Source: Candidatus Parcubacteria bacterium (GTDB lineage: Bacteria; Patescibacteriota; Minisyncoccia; Phycocordibacterales; Zambryskibacteraceae). From it: DNA of 39,058 nucleotides. The notes below the pieces were generated by a model that saw only the letters and a program-made list of their open reading frames with translations, was not told the DNA's origin and searched no databases. The position numbers and the translations under genes were made by a program. The stretch is from the NCBI GenBank assembly GCA_019661785.1, contig JAIFWP010000002.1, positions 1 to 39,058 on the forward strand, read 5' to 3'. Positions 1 to 9,280 of this stretch are shown piece after piece; the stretch's first letter is position 1; each line of letters opens with the position of its first letter.

Positions 1-1208
<1,208 letters not shown>

Positions 1209-1522
1209 ACATTGAGTTTTCTCTATGCACCGTCCAGATGCATAGAGACTGCTCTGTCCTGCTAAACGAAATCAATCATTTAGCATTTTCTTTTTGTCCT
1301 CAGAACCTACAATCAGTCCTGAGAACGCTTGCCCCACCTCCAGATGCGAAAAGACCCACTTAATGCGGTCTATCATCCGTGGTGGAATTGAATTGTTAAG
1401 GAACCCCTAGAATGCGAGACCCCCGCCTCTTTCGAAGCGGGGGTCGTAGACCCGGACGGCTCTACTGAGCCGTCTTTACCGCTTGAATTGGTTAGGTCGT
1501 ATAAACATATCTAGGTTTGCCT

Positions 1523-1551
1523 ATTCTATAGGAACCGTTTTAGCCTGTCAA
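1523..1551 (-). promoter_or_regulatory. Predicted sigma70-type promoter for the 23S rRNA gene
   Basis: Minus strand TTGACA-N17-TAGAAT (-35 at 1546-1551, -10 at 1523-1528), about 315 nt upstream of the 23S 5' end. Confidence 0.7.
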
Positions 1552-1593
1552 ATGGCTTAAACTAAGCCCTTCTGTGGGTATCCTGGGGACAAA

Positions 1594-1622
1594 AGAAGGC
1601 GCCCTTTTTAGGGGGCGCCCTT
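1594..1622 (-). terminator. Intrinsic terminator downstream of the PurM-like gene
   Basis: GGGCGCC...GGCGCCC inverted repeat followed on the minus strand by TTCTTTT. Confidence 0.75.
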
Positions 1623-1636
1623 AGCACTCGTCAGCT

Positions 1637-2749
1637 CTACCGGACCTGGAGCGATTCGGCTTCGAAGACGAGATTCTTCGGCCCGATGACGACTCGCTTT
1701 TGATCACTTACTTCGATGTGTCCGGCGTCGACTGCTTTGAAGGGGTGTCCCTTCTTTGCCAAGACTTCGGACACCTGCTCGACAGAGACGTCTGGCGATA
1801 CGAACAGAGCGAAACCTCCTCCCATGTTCAGATTACCGAACGCCTCTTCGTCGCTTACAGGACCGTGCTCCTGAATGAAATCGAAGATCAGCTGCTGCGA
1901 CGGCAGCCTTTCGATTACGTAGGTGAACGGCGTCTGGGCACGCATGAGCTTGCGCCAACCATGCCCGGTGATGTTCACCGCGTACTTGATTCGGAACTCA
2001 TCGAGACAATCCTCCACCGCCGCGGAGTAGATATGCGTCGGAGTGAGGAGAGCTTCGCCATACATGGTGCCGTCCGAGAGTTTCGTGAGATACCCTTCAG
2101 GCAGCTTCTCGGCGATCTGGCGCGCGAGCGTTAAGGCGTTGGCATGGATGCCCGAGCTCTCGAAGATGATAATGCGATCGCCTTCAGAGATGTCCAGTGC
2201 ATAGAGCGGATCCGTCGACATCGGCATCCCCACAGCAGAGCCCGAGATGAGAGACGCCTCGGGCATGATAATGCCCTTGAGAGTCGGTGTCTCGCCTGGC
2301 CCCCAGATGGCTCGAGCGATGTCGCACGCCCTGCCCCATCCTTCGATGAGATCGCGCACGCGCGGCTCATCTTTGAACCAATCCGAGCTTCCGACGGCGA
2401 GATGCATGGCAATGACGAGCGGCGCTATGCCGAGCGTCGCCATGTCGTTGACGATCATAGCCACAGAATCCTGGGCAATCTGGTCGTAGTAAGACTTGCC
2501 AGTGAGCTTGTACATCGCATCGGCGACGAGGCTCTTCGTGCCGAGACCTTCTTCAACCAACCCGTAGATTGGTCCATCCCGCCACCCGAAAAGGAAGGCG
2601 CTTTCTCCGCGGCTAGACTCGAACGAGGAAACATCGTATCGCCGCGCGTTGTCTGCCGTGAGCGCCGCGCGCTCTTGGCACATCCGCTTGAAGGGATCGA
2701 GCGCCTGATAGTCGACGCCTGTGCCCTTATACGTCATTCTTTCGGTCAT
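1637..2749 (-). CDS. PurM-like (AIR synthase-fold) protein, divergent
   Basis: 370 aa. PurM-like segments GLGTKSLVAD, VNDMATLGIAPL and ITGHGWRKLMR. AGGAG 5 nt upstream of ATG. Confidence 0.75.
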   Translation of the reverse strand: MTERMTYKGTGVDYQALDPFKRMCQERAALTADNARRYDVSSFESSRGESAFLFGWRDGPIYGLVEEGLGTKSLVADAMYKLTGKSYYDQIAQDSVAMIVNDMATLGIAPLVIAMHLAVGSSDWFKDEPRVRDLIEGWGRACDIARAIWGPGETPTLKGIIMPEASLISGSAVGMPMSTDPLYALDISEGDRIIIFESSGIHANALTLARQIAEKLPEGYLTKLSDGTMYGEALLTPTHIYSAAVEDCLDEFRIKYAVNITGHGWRKLMRAQTPFTYVIERLPSQQLIFDFIQEHGPVSDEEAFGNLNMGGGFALFVSPDVSVEQVSEVLAKKGHPFKAVDAGHIEVSDQKRVVIGPKNLVFEAESLQVR

Positions 2750-2779
2750 GCGTTCTCCTGTTGAGGTTCAAATCTGACT

Positions 2780-3565
2780 CTACCCTACTCGACCGAAGGA
2801 AATTGTAAAGAGATATGCAAAGAAGTTTCTAACCTTATCCAATAAAGACACCTTCGTTGGTTCTGTAGGGAGCTCCGGCGTCGAAGTAGCAACCAGCTCA
2901 GCAGAGGTTGTCGTAGTGGCCACAGCTATCTCCTTCGCCTCGACTTTCTTAACCACTGAATTTTTTGCAGACTTAACTACAGATTTAACTGCCGCATTAG
3001 TTTTTGTTATAGGCATAGGAGCAGGAGATGGACTAGGAACTTGAGCGAGTCGGACTGGTGCTGGCGATAAGGTCGGTGCAGACTCCGGAGCAATAGCAGA
3101 TGCCTTAGGCACGCCGAATTCCTCAGCCACGAAGAGAGTGGACTTGCCTTGGTATATGCCGACGGCCATGCCTATGCCTGTCTCTGTATAGCGCGAGTCC
3201 ATGATGATGGCCTTGTGGGCAGGAGACTGCATCCAAGCCTCGATGATGGCGGTGTCGCTCTCAGTATTAGTATTCATTGCCAATATCTCCCCTGCCCAGC
3301 TCCAGTCGTAACCAACCTTGGCATACCAAGACCATGGGTCCTTGCCGTCAGGCCCAATATGCTCAAAGTAACCCTGGGATAGCATATCGTCCGCCTTCAT
3401 CTGCGCGGCCTGCGAGAGTTTAGTATTCATCGTCACAGCCGAGAGCCCTGCTTTAGCTCTCTCTATGTTTATAAGATTCAATATCGAAGATGAGCTCACG
3501 GCCGCATGAGCTGGCACTAGAGGGAGAAAGAGAAGAGCCATAGAAAGGTACTTAAATTTCTGCAT
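2780..3565 (-). CDS. Secreted CAP/SCP-domain protein with C-terminal hydrophobic segment
   Basis: N-terminal signal-like sequence. CAP-type LLNLINIERAKAGL, YFEHIGPDGKDPWSW and WMQSPAHKAIIMDSRYTETGIG. Confidence 0.85.
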   Translation of the reverse strand: MQKFKYLSMALLFLPLVPAHAAVSSSSILNLINIERAKAGLSAVTMNTKLSQAAQMKADDMLSQGYFEHIGPDGKDPWSWYAKVGYDWSWAGEILAMNTNTESDTAIIEAWMQSPAHKAIIMDSRYTETGIGMAVGIYQGKSTLFVAEEFGVPKASAIAPESAPTLSPAPVRLAQVPSPSPAPMPITKTNAAVKSVVKSAKNSVVKKVEAKEIAVATTTTSAELVATSTPELPTEPTKVSLLDKVRNFFAYLFTISFGRVG

Positions 3566-3606
3566 CCGAGTATTCTACCCGCCTCATTTATGCAAGCAAG
3601 CACAGC

Positions 3607-3634
3607 AATAAACCCGCCATGCGGCGGGTTTATT
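3607..3634. terminator. Hairpin terminator
   Basis: 12-bp perfect stem AATAAACCCGCC-ATGC-GGCGGGTTTATT. Confidence 0.7.
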
Positions 3635-3656
3635 TGTCCTCTACTAAGGTTGAATC

Positions 3657-5189
3657 TTAGCGTGAGGCGAGGATTGAGGCATTGAGAGCCGCTAGGGTCT
3701 TCACTCCGACATTACCTGTCTGAGTTATACCGTGTGCTCTCTGGTAAGCCATGACCGCTGCCCTAGTGAGAGGGCCGAACTGTCCTGTGATAGGACCGTT
3801 GTAGAAGCCGAGTTCCTTGAGAAGAGTCTGGAGCTCAGTCACTTCTATTCCTCGAAGGCCTTGCGACATGAGAGTCATGAAGGTGAAGGTGCCACCGGTG
3901 TTCGGTATACCTACTCGTAGTCGGAGCGGGCTGTCGTCGATGACGATGCCGGCGAGAACGTAGGCCACGGCCGAGTTAGGGTTAGCAACCTGTCCGGCAT
4001 TCACAAGACCAGTAGCCCCGCTGTTGCTACCCGATGAGCTGCCGCCGCCAGTGTTGCTTCCGCCCGTGCTGCCGCCCTGCGCTACCACCTCAACATTTCT
4101 AGTCGTCGAGGCAGTGTTGCCTGCACAGTCAGTGGCCGTGTAAGTAAGGGTGTAGGTACCCAGTGTCGATGTATCGACGTGACCAGTAGTAACTACCGTA
4201 GTCGAGGCGCCAAGGTTGTCTGTAGCACTAGCACCCGGGTCAACGAAGTTGGTGCTCTGGAAGGCCGAGGTGTAGTTAGGCTGGTTGACTGTGATGACCG
4301 GGGCCGTGTTGTCGAAGACAGCATTTACTGTCGTTGAAGCCACTACATTGCTGCTAGCATCGAGCATCTCGATGACGAGAGGGGTTGAAGCGTTGGCGTT
4401 CAAGCCGACTGTCGTTGTGAAGTGTCCTGCACCATTAGCAGTAGTCGTAGCTGTGCTCGTGCCGCCCAAGATGCGGATGTCTGCGTTAGCATCTGACGTA
4501 CCGCTAATGGTTACTGGCGAGACTGCAGTACAGAACTGGCCAAGGCTGACCGTCGGATTGGTAATGGTTACCGGTAGAGTAGTCGTAGCTGTCGTAGTGG
4601 TACCTGTAACTTGGCTTACGATAACGTCGAAGGTGGTCGAAGCTGAGTTACCCGACTCGTCGCTTGCCGTACAGTTCACTGTAGTCGTGCCGAGAGTGAA
4701 GAGGCTTCCAGAGACTGGAGCACAAGTCACTGTGACACTCGACGACATGTCGTCAGTCACTGCTGGATCGGCAAAGGATACATGCGTACCCGCGCTCGAC
4801 GTAGTCGTAGCAGTGATGTCAGTTGTCGTGCCGAAAACCGGAGTGGTGTTGTCGAAGGTGATGTCTACAGTAGCGGCTGCGCTCGTCGAGCCCATGCCAT
4901 CATCCGCCGTAATGCTCAAGTGGTTCACCGAGCTAGGCGTGAGACCGACCGTTGCGGTCCAGCTGCCCGAGCCATTTGTGCTGGCTGTCGAGGTCGACGC
5001 GCCGCCAACTATGGTGATAGTTGTGCTTGCATCAGCTGTACCAGACACTGTCACTGGGGTAGAGCTTGCGAATTGAGGATAGTTCGTCACTGTCGGCGTA
5101 GTCAGAGCCGCGAAGGCCGAACTGGTGAGGAAGAAGCTCCCGAGCAGAAGCGCAAGCCACTTCTGCCTCTTTAAGCTGTTAATTGTCAT
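3657..5189 (-). CDS. Secreted Ig-like/HYR-repeat protein with C-terminal peptidoglycan-binding domain
   Basis: 510 aa. Signal-like N-terminus, repeated Ig-like/HYR-like modules, and C-terminal ELQTLLKELGFYNGPITGQFGPLTRAAVMAYQRAHGI (PG_binding_1-like). Confidence 0.8.
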   Translation of the reverse strand: MTINSLKRQKWLALLLGSFFLTSSAFAALTTPTVTNYPQFASSTPVTVSGTADASTTITIVGGASTSTASTNGSGSWTATVGLTPSSVNHLSITADDGMGSTSAAATVDITFDNTTPVFGTTTDITATTTSSAGTHVSFADPAVTDDMSSSVTVTCAPVSGSLFTLGTTTVNCTASDESGNSASTTFDVIVSQVTGTTTTATTTLPVTITNPTVSLGQFCTAVSPVTISGTSDANADIRILGGTSTATTTANGAGHFTTTVGLNANASTPLVIEMLDASSNVVASTTVNAVFDNTAPVITVNQPNYTSAFQSTNFVDPGASATDNLGASTTVVTTGHVDTSTLGTYTLTYTATDCAGNTASTTRNVEVVAQGGSTGGSNTGGGSSSGSNSGATGLVNAGQVANPNSAVAYVLAGIVIDDSPLRLRVGIPNTGGTFTFMTLMSQGLRGIEVTELQTLLKELGFYNGPITGQFGPLTRAAVMAYQRAHGITQTGNVGVKTLAALNASILASR

Positions 5190-5279
5190 TGTTTTTCCTT
5201 ATAAGCTGGTAAGTCTGCCCGAGTCAAATAATCATGGGCATAATGCCAGAGACGGTATGGAACAGACCTCCTTAACGGC

Positions 5280-6650
5280 TCACCTTAAACCAAAGAAGTG
5301 CTTCATAGTAGAGAGCCACTCATGACTATTACTCGTCGGCAAAGACTCGCCTGCAGCAGCTGTTTGTAAACGATTATCAGTAGATGAACCAATCGATGCT
5401 ATAGAGGCCGAGCTAGGCCCGGAGAGCATGTCACTCAAGACCTTCTCCGCATGAGATAGTTGCATGGTGAGATCATCAATCTGTTTTTGTTTATCAGGAT
5501 TCATGCCTATGGCTGGTATTACTTGTGGCTCTCTAGCCGAGGCCAGGCTAGCGTTTATATTTAAGGATTCGTCCTTCTTCATAAGAGCGATGCTGTCTTG
5601 ATTTGCCGGATATAATTTTGTCACTCCTCCAGGAAACGTGACTGTCTCCCCAGGACCGATAATGGTATCCAGTGGAAATTCAAAATAGCCTTTGAGCGAG
5701 GCCAAATGCCAACCATATAAATTCACCTCGTATTTAGATTTATTGGTTATAGAAACATGGCTCGGCGTCACTTCAGTAATGAACACCTCCGGCTCCACCA
5801 CATTTACCGTTACCCTAGACACAGCAACACTGCCCATGAGTTCGGAATTTAGCACTACTATATACCGGCCGGGGAAACCATATATATGCTGAGGATCTCG
5901 CCCAGTAGCTGTACTGCCATCACCGAAATTCCAGAAATATGTGGAGTTGGGGTCATTGGTATTTGTAGTAGCCTTGAAGGCGAGCGGTAGCCCGACAAAT
6001 CCCAACCTATTACGCCCAGCGCTCACCTTGTAAGACGCCCCGGGTTCAAAGTTCGATATAGGCACAAAACTATAATGCGAGGAGACTATGGCTGGCGTTG
6101 CTTGTGTCGATGTATCAGCGCTCTCAGTGGTAGTAGCCGTAGTGGTCGAGGCGGTGCCAGAGCCAGCATCAATTGGCGGCGCAGGCGGGGCAGTGTTCAC
6201 TCCGCCAGGGGTAGGCAAGGCCGCAACCCAAGTGCCATCGACTTGCTTCTGTAGAGAATTGCCACTAGTGACCACCCCGTCAGAAAATGTCGTCGTATCT
6301 ATGACAGAAGTACCTTTCTTCAGCACAATAGTATCCCCAGTAGTCTTTATGCCAAGAGAGGCTTTATAAAGATATGTAGCAGACACTGCGGAGGTATTGC
6401 TCGAGATGACAAGGACTCCGTAGTCATGCGCGGGTATTAACCCGCCAGAGACGGCCGTAATGCCGTGACCATTTACTGAGGCGCCAGAATCCAGAATCTT
6501 GTACAAGGCCAAGTCGAGCACCGCATCAGTATTATTATAAATCTCCACCCACTGTTTGCTCGTAGGAGAGTAGGATATCTCGTTTATCACCTGCGCCTCA
6601 GCCCTAGATAAGGCAAGAAGGGTGAGGACGGCGAAAAAGATATATCGCAT
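5280..6650 (-). CDS. Secreted protein with lamin-tail (LTD)-like and PKD domains
   Basis: INEISYSPTSKQWVEIYNNTDAVLDLALYKI (LTD-like), YFWNFGDGSTATGRDPQHIYGFPGRYIV (PKD), and a second LTD-like region. Confidence 0.8.
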   Translation of the reverse strand: MRYIFFAVLTLLALSRAEAQVINEISYSPTSKQWVEIYNNTDAVLDLALYKILDSGASVNGHGITAVSGGLIPAHDYGVLVISSNTSAVSATYLYKASLGIKTTGDTIVLKKGTSVIDTTTFSDGVVTSGNSLQKQVDGTWVAALPTPGGVNTAPPAPPIDAGSGTASTTTATTTESADTSTQATPAIVSSHYSFVPISNFEPGASYKVSAGRNRLGFVGLPLAFKATTNTNDPNSTYFWNFGDGSTATGRDPQHIYGFPGRYIVVLNSELMGSVAVSRVTVNVVEPEVFITEVTPSHVSITNKSKYEVNLYGWHLASLKGYFEFPLDTIIGPGETVTFPGGVTKLYPANQDSIALMKKDESLNINASLASAREPQVIPAIGMNPDKQKQIDDLTMQLSHAEKVLSDMLSGPSSASIASIGSSTDNRLQTAAAGESLPTSNSHEWLSTMKHFFGLR

Positions 6651-6680
6651 CGTCTAATTATACCTATATAAAGCAGACCG

Positions 6681-7172
6681 CTATTTAGCCGGGTTGGCAA
6701 ACATCTGGACAACAAAAGTGGCTTGTCTGCCGTTGTAGATACCAGTAGCTGTCCCTATGCCGATCTCCGTGTATTGAGGGCGCAAGATATTGAACCTATG
6801 TGTCGGAGACGCAAGCCAGGCATTAACCACCCTGTCTGAGTCCTCGAAGTTCACGGCCAAGTTCTCCCCTGCATACTCATACCTGTACCCTGCTCTAGAG
6901 ATCCACTGCCATGGCAATGTGCCATCTGGACTCACATGGGAGAAGTAGCCCTTGGTTGCCATATCATTGGCCTTGGCCTGAGCAGCTTTGTCTAAGAGAG
7001 CATTACCTGTGAGACTCGCCTCATTGTTGACTCTACGCGCATCGTTAGTGAGCGCGGCTACGACTGCTGGGAGGACAGCTGCCAAGTCCATATCGAACTT
7101 CGATAAGACAACAACCTTGATCAGTCCTCCGGCCAAAACTATGAGGATTAACGCGAGACCCAGCTTCTTCAT
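6681..7172 (-). CDS. Secreted CAP/SCP-domain protein (paralog of 2780-3565)
   Basis: 163 aa. YFSHVSPDGTLPWQW, WLASPTHRFNILRPQYTEIGIGTATG. Confidence 0.85.
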   Translation of the reverse strand: MKKLGLALILIVLAGGLIKVVVLSKFDMDLAAVLPAVVAALTNDARRVNNEASLTGNALLDKAAQAKANDMATKGYFSHVSPDGTLPWQWISRAGYRYEYAGENLAVNFEDSDRVVNAWLASPTHRFNILRPQYTEIGIGTATGIYNGRQATFVVQMFANPAK

Positions 7173-7206
7173 CTCTCTATATTACCCTGACTAACCTCAG
7201 TTTGTC

Positions 7207-9081
7207 TTAGTAGACGCCCGCAGCTATGACATTAGCAAGCTGTGCCTGGAGCATCGAGATGAGCTGCTTTATAAGCGAAGCTAGCTGGGTCTTCACAGCT
7301 ATAACCTGTGGCGAGTCTATGTTTGTACCCTCTGGACCAACGAATGCACCCAAGACTTGTCCGGGATTCACGCTAGCTGAGGCGCCACCTCCAATGCTTG
7401 CCAAGTTAGCCGCTCTTCGCGCTGGGCTAGATGATGGAGGCTGTGAACTGCCACCTGAGACGACTGGCGTAGGAGCTTGGGTGTAGGTTACGAATGTAGT
7501 GAAGTGCTTAGTCCAGACGACGAGGTCTGCGCCAACATCTGAGATTTTGCAGTCTTCTCCGGGATTAAGCTGCCCATCAACAGTTGTTTGGTCATCTGCA
7601 TTACACGATTCTACAATTGGAGAGAATCCCCCGCGTATCCAGCCCACCAATTTTCCAGCTTGACCTGGAAATACAAGTCGTGCCGCCTTATCGAGCGTGA
7701 GCGCGACATCGCCAGCTCCAACTTCGATTGCCATAGAGACTGAGGCCGTATTACCAGCGTCCGGAGTCACGGTTACAGTCGATATGCTTACAACTTGAGG
7801 AAGGTCCAGGACTCCATCCCAGTCTGATGGTCCTGACACTACGGTATTCTGAGGAATATCCACTTCGACAGTACCAGCATCAGTTGTAACCGTCTCCGAA
7901 ACCGGGGTGGACAAGGAGCTGGTGACTTCAGATCCAGTAGTGGATACAGAACAGTTGCTGCTAGTACACCATGGGCTGAAACTGACTAAGCCTGAGTGTG
8001 TAGCTGCTATGGAAGTGGAGTCTACCGTTCCCCAGTAATTATTCGCGGCATTAACATCCGATGTAGTAAAGTTGTTCAGATTTACCGCATTATCATTTAT
8101 GTTGTTGTGACTTACTACTACTCCGGTCGGGCCGCTAGTATTAGCTGCTTGTCCAAATCTGATAGCCGTCTGATTACCTGTGATAACATTGCCAGTAAGT
8201 GAAACTCCTGCAAGCGTTGCCGAGGAAGCAGCGTTCGCCTTCATGCTTATCCCTGCCCCGTTTGTAGAATTGTTAATCGTAGAATTCTCCAAAGCAATAG
8301 TCTGGTATGCTCCAAATCCAAGACTTGTGCCGAAACCATAATCACTGGCTCCTGTCCCGCTATGATCGACAGTAATCCCGCTAAAGATGGCGTGGTCGGC
8401 CTTCTCCAGATAAACACCTCTTGATGTGTTGTTGTTGAATGTCGTGCCTGTGACAGAGATATTAGTGAATCCAGTCTGGTTTGTTGTAATCGCTATATTA
8501 GCTGCGGTGTATAAGCCATAGGCATTATTATCGAATGAACCACCAGATATTGTAAGTCCATTTACCGATCCTGTGGTTGATACTCGAAACCCCACGCTGT
8601 TATTTGTCAGAGCAACATTTGTGAGCACGAGATCAGTCAGAACTGCACTGTTGTGAATTTCAATGCCATTTCCGGTGTTATTTGCCGAAACGACATTATC
8701 GAGCTTAAGGTAGGAAACCGGAGAATTGATATATACACCGTCCGTCGAATTCTGAACACGGAGATTTTTCACTACAACGCGATCAAGTGAACTAGAGCCG
8801 CTTGCATCAATCGTAATCCCCGTTCCGCTTCCACCTTGTATAATCGTGCTGGATAAAGGATCGCTGCCGTTACCTGCGCCTTGCAAAGTCAACTTTTTGT
8901 CGATAATAAGATTCTCTGTGTATGTACCCGCAGCAACGGTGATAGTGTCGCCTGGTGCTGATGCTGTAATGGCAGCCTGGATAGTCGACTGATCGGCCGG
9001 AACATTAATAATCGCCGCATTGGCAGTCAGAACGAAGCCGAACAGGCCGGCGACAGTTCCCACACTTAGTAATCTCTTCAT
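7207..9081 (-). CDS. Secreted right-handed beta-helix (NosD/pectate-lyase-like) repeat protein
   Basis: 624 aa. Signal peptide, then INVPADQSTIQAAITASAPGDTITVAAGTYTENLIIDKKLTLQGAG and repeated N-rich coils. Confidence 0.8.
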   Translation of the reverse strand: MKRLLSVGTVAGLFGFVLTANAAIINVPADQSTIQAAITASAPGDTITVAAGTYTENLIIDKKLTLQGAGNGSDPLSSTIIQGGSGTGITIDASGSSSLDRVVVKNLRVQNSTDGVYINSPVSYLKLDNVVSANNTGNGIEIHNSAVLTDLVLTNVALTNNSVGFRVSTTGSVNGLTISGGSFDNNAYGLYTAANIAITTNQTGFTNISVTGTTFNNNTSRGVYLEKADHAIFSGITVDHSGTGASDYGFGTSLGFGAYQTIALENSTINNSTNGAGISMKANAASSATLAGVSLTGNVITGNQTAIRFGQAANTSGPTGVVVSHNNINDNAVNLNNFTTSDVNAANNYWGTVDSTSIAATHSGLVSFSPWCTSSNCSVSTTGSEVTSSLSTPVSETVTTDAGTVEVDIPQNTVVSGPSDWDGVLDLPQVVSISTVTVTPDAGNTASVSMAIEVGAGDVALTLDKAARLVFPGQAGKLVGWIRGGFSPIVESCNADDQTTVDGQLNPGEDCKISDVGADLVVWTKHFTTFVTYTQAPTPVVSGGSSQPPSSSPARRAANLASIGGGASASVNPGQVLGAFVGPEGTNIDSPQVIAVKTQLASLIKQLISMLQAQLANVIAAGVY

Positions 9082-9195
9082 TATTTTATGGCTAATTTAT
9101 TGGTTAAAAGTTGACACAGCACACATAGCCCCTTGACCCTACGCTTGTGCCTAGTCCATGTCAACAATGCAATTGGGTAAAAGCTGTTCACATCC

Positions 9196-9213
9196 TGTGG
9201 ACAATGTGGACAA
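9196..9213. repeat. Two abutting TGTGGACAA 9-mers
   Basis: tgtggacaa at 9196-9204 and 9205-9213; each is one mismatch from the DnaA box TGTGGATAA. Confidence 0.9.
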
Positions 9214-9217
9214 ACAA

Positions 9218-9242
9218 AAACCGCCTGTATGGGGCGGTTTTT
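9218..9242. terminator. Bidirectional intrinsic terminator (3' of the 9281-11239 gene)
   Basis: aaaaaccgcc-tgtatgg-ggcggttttt. Confidence 0.8.
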
Positions 9243-9280
9243 GCATTCCTAGTTAAGCTAGGTCTTTAGTAATCCCTAGA

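Noticed and set aside
1700-2764. Plus-strand ORFs 1700-2134 and 2144-2764
   Set aside because: Antisense to the PurM-like CDS; no recognisable motifs or start signals.
4285-5076. 263-aa plus-strand ORF (VVVAVVVV-rich)
   Set aside because: Antisense to the Thr/Ser-rich repeat protein; the Val-rich composition is the complement of Thr/Ser codons. The minus-strand ORF has a signal peptide and a PGB domain.
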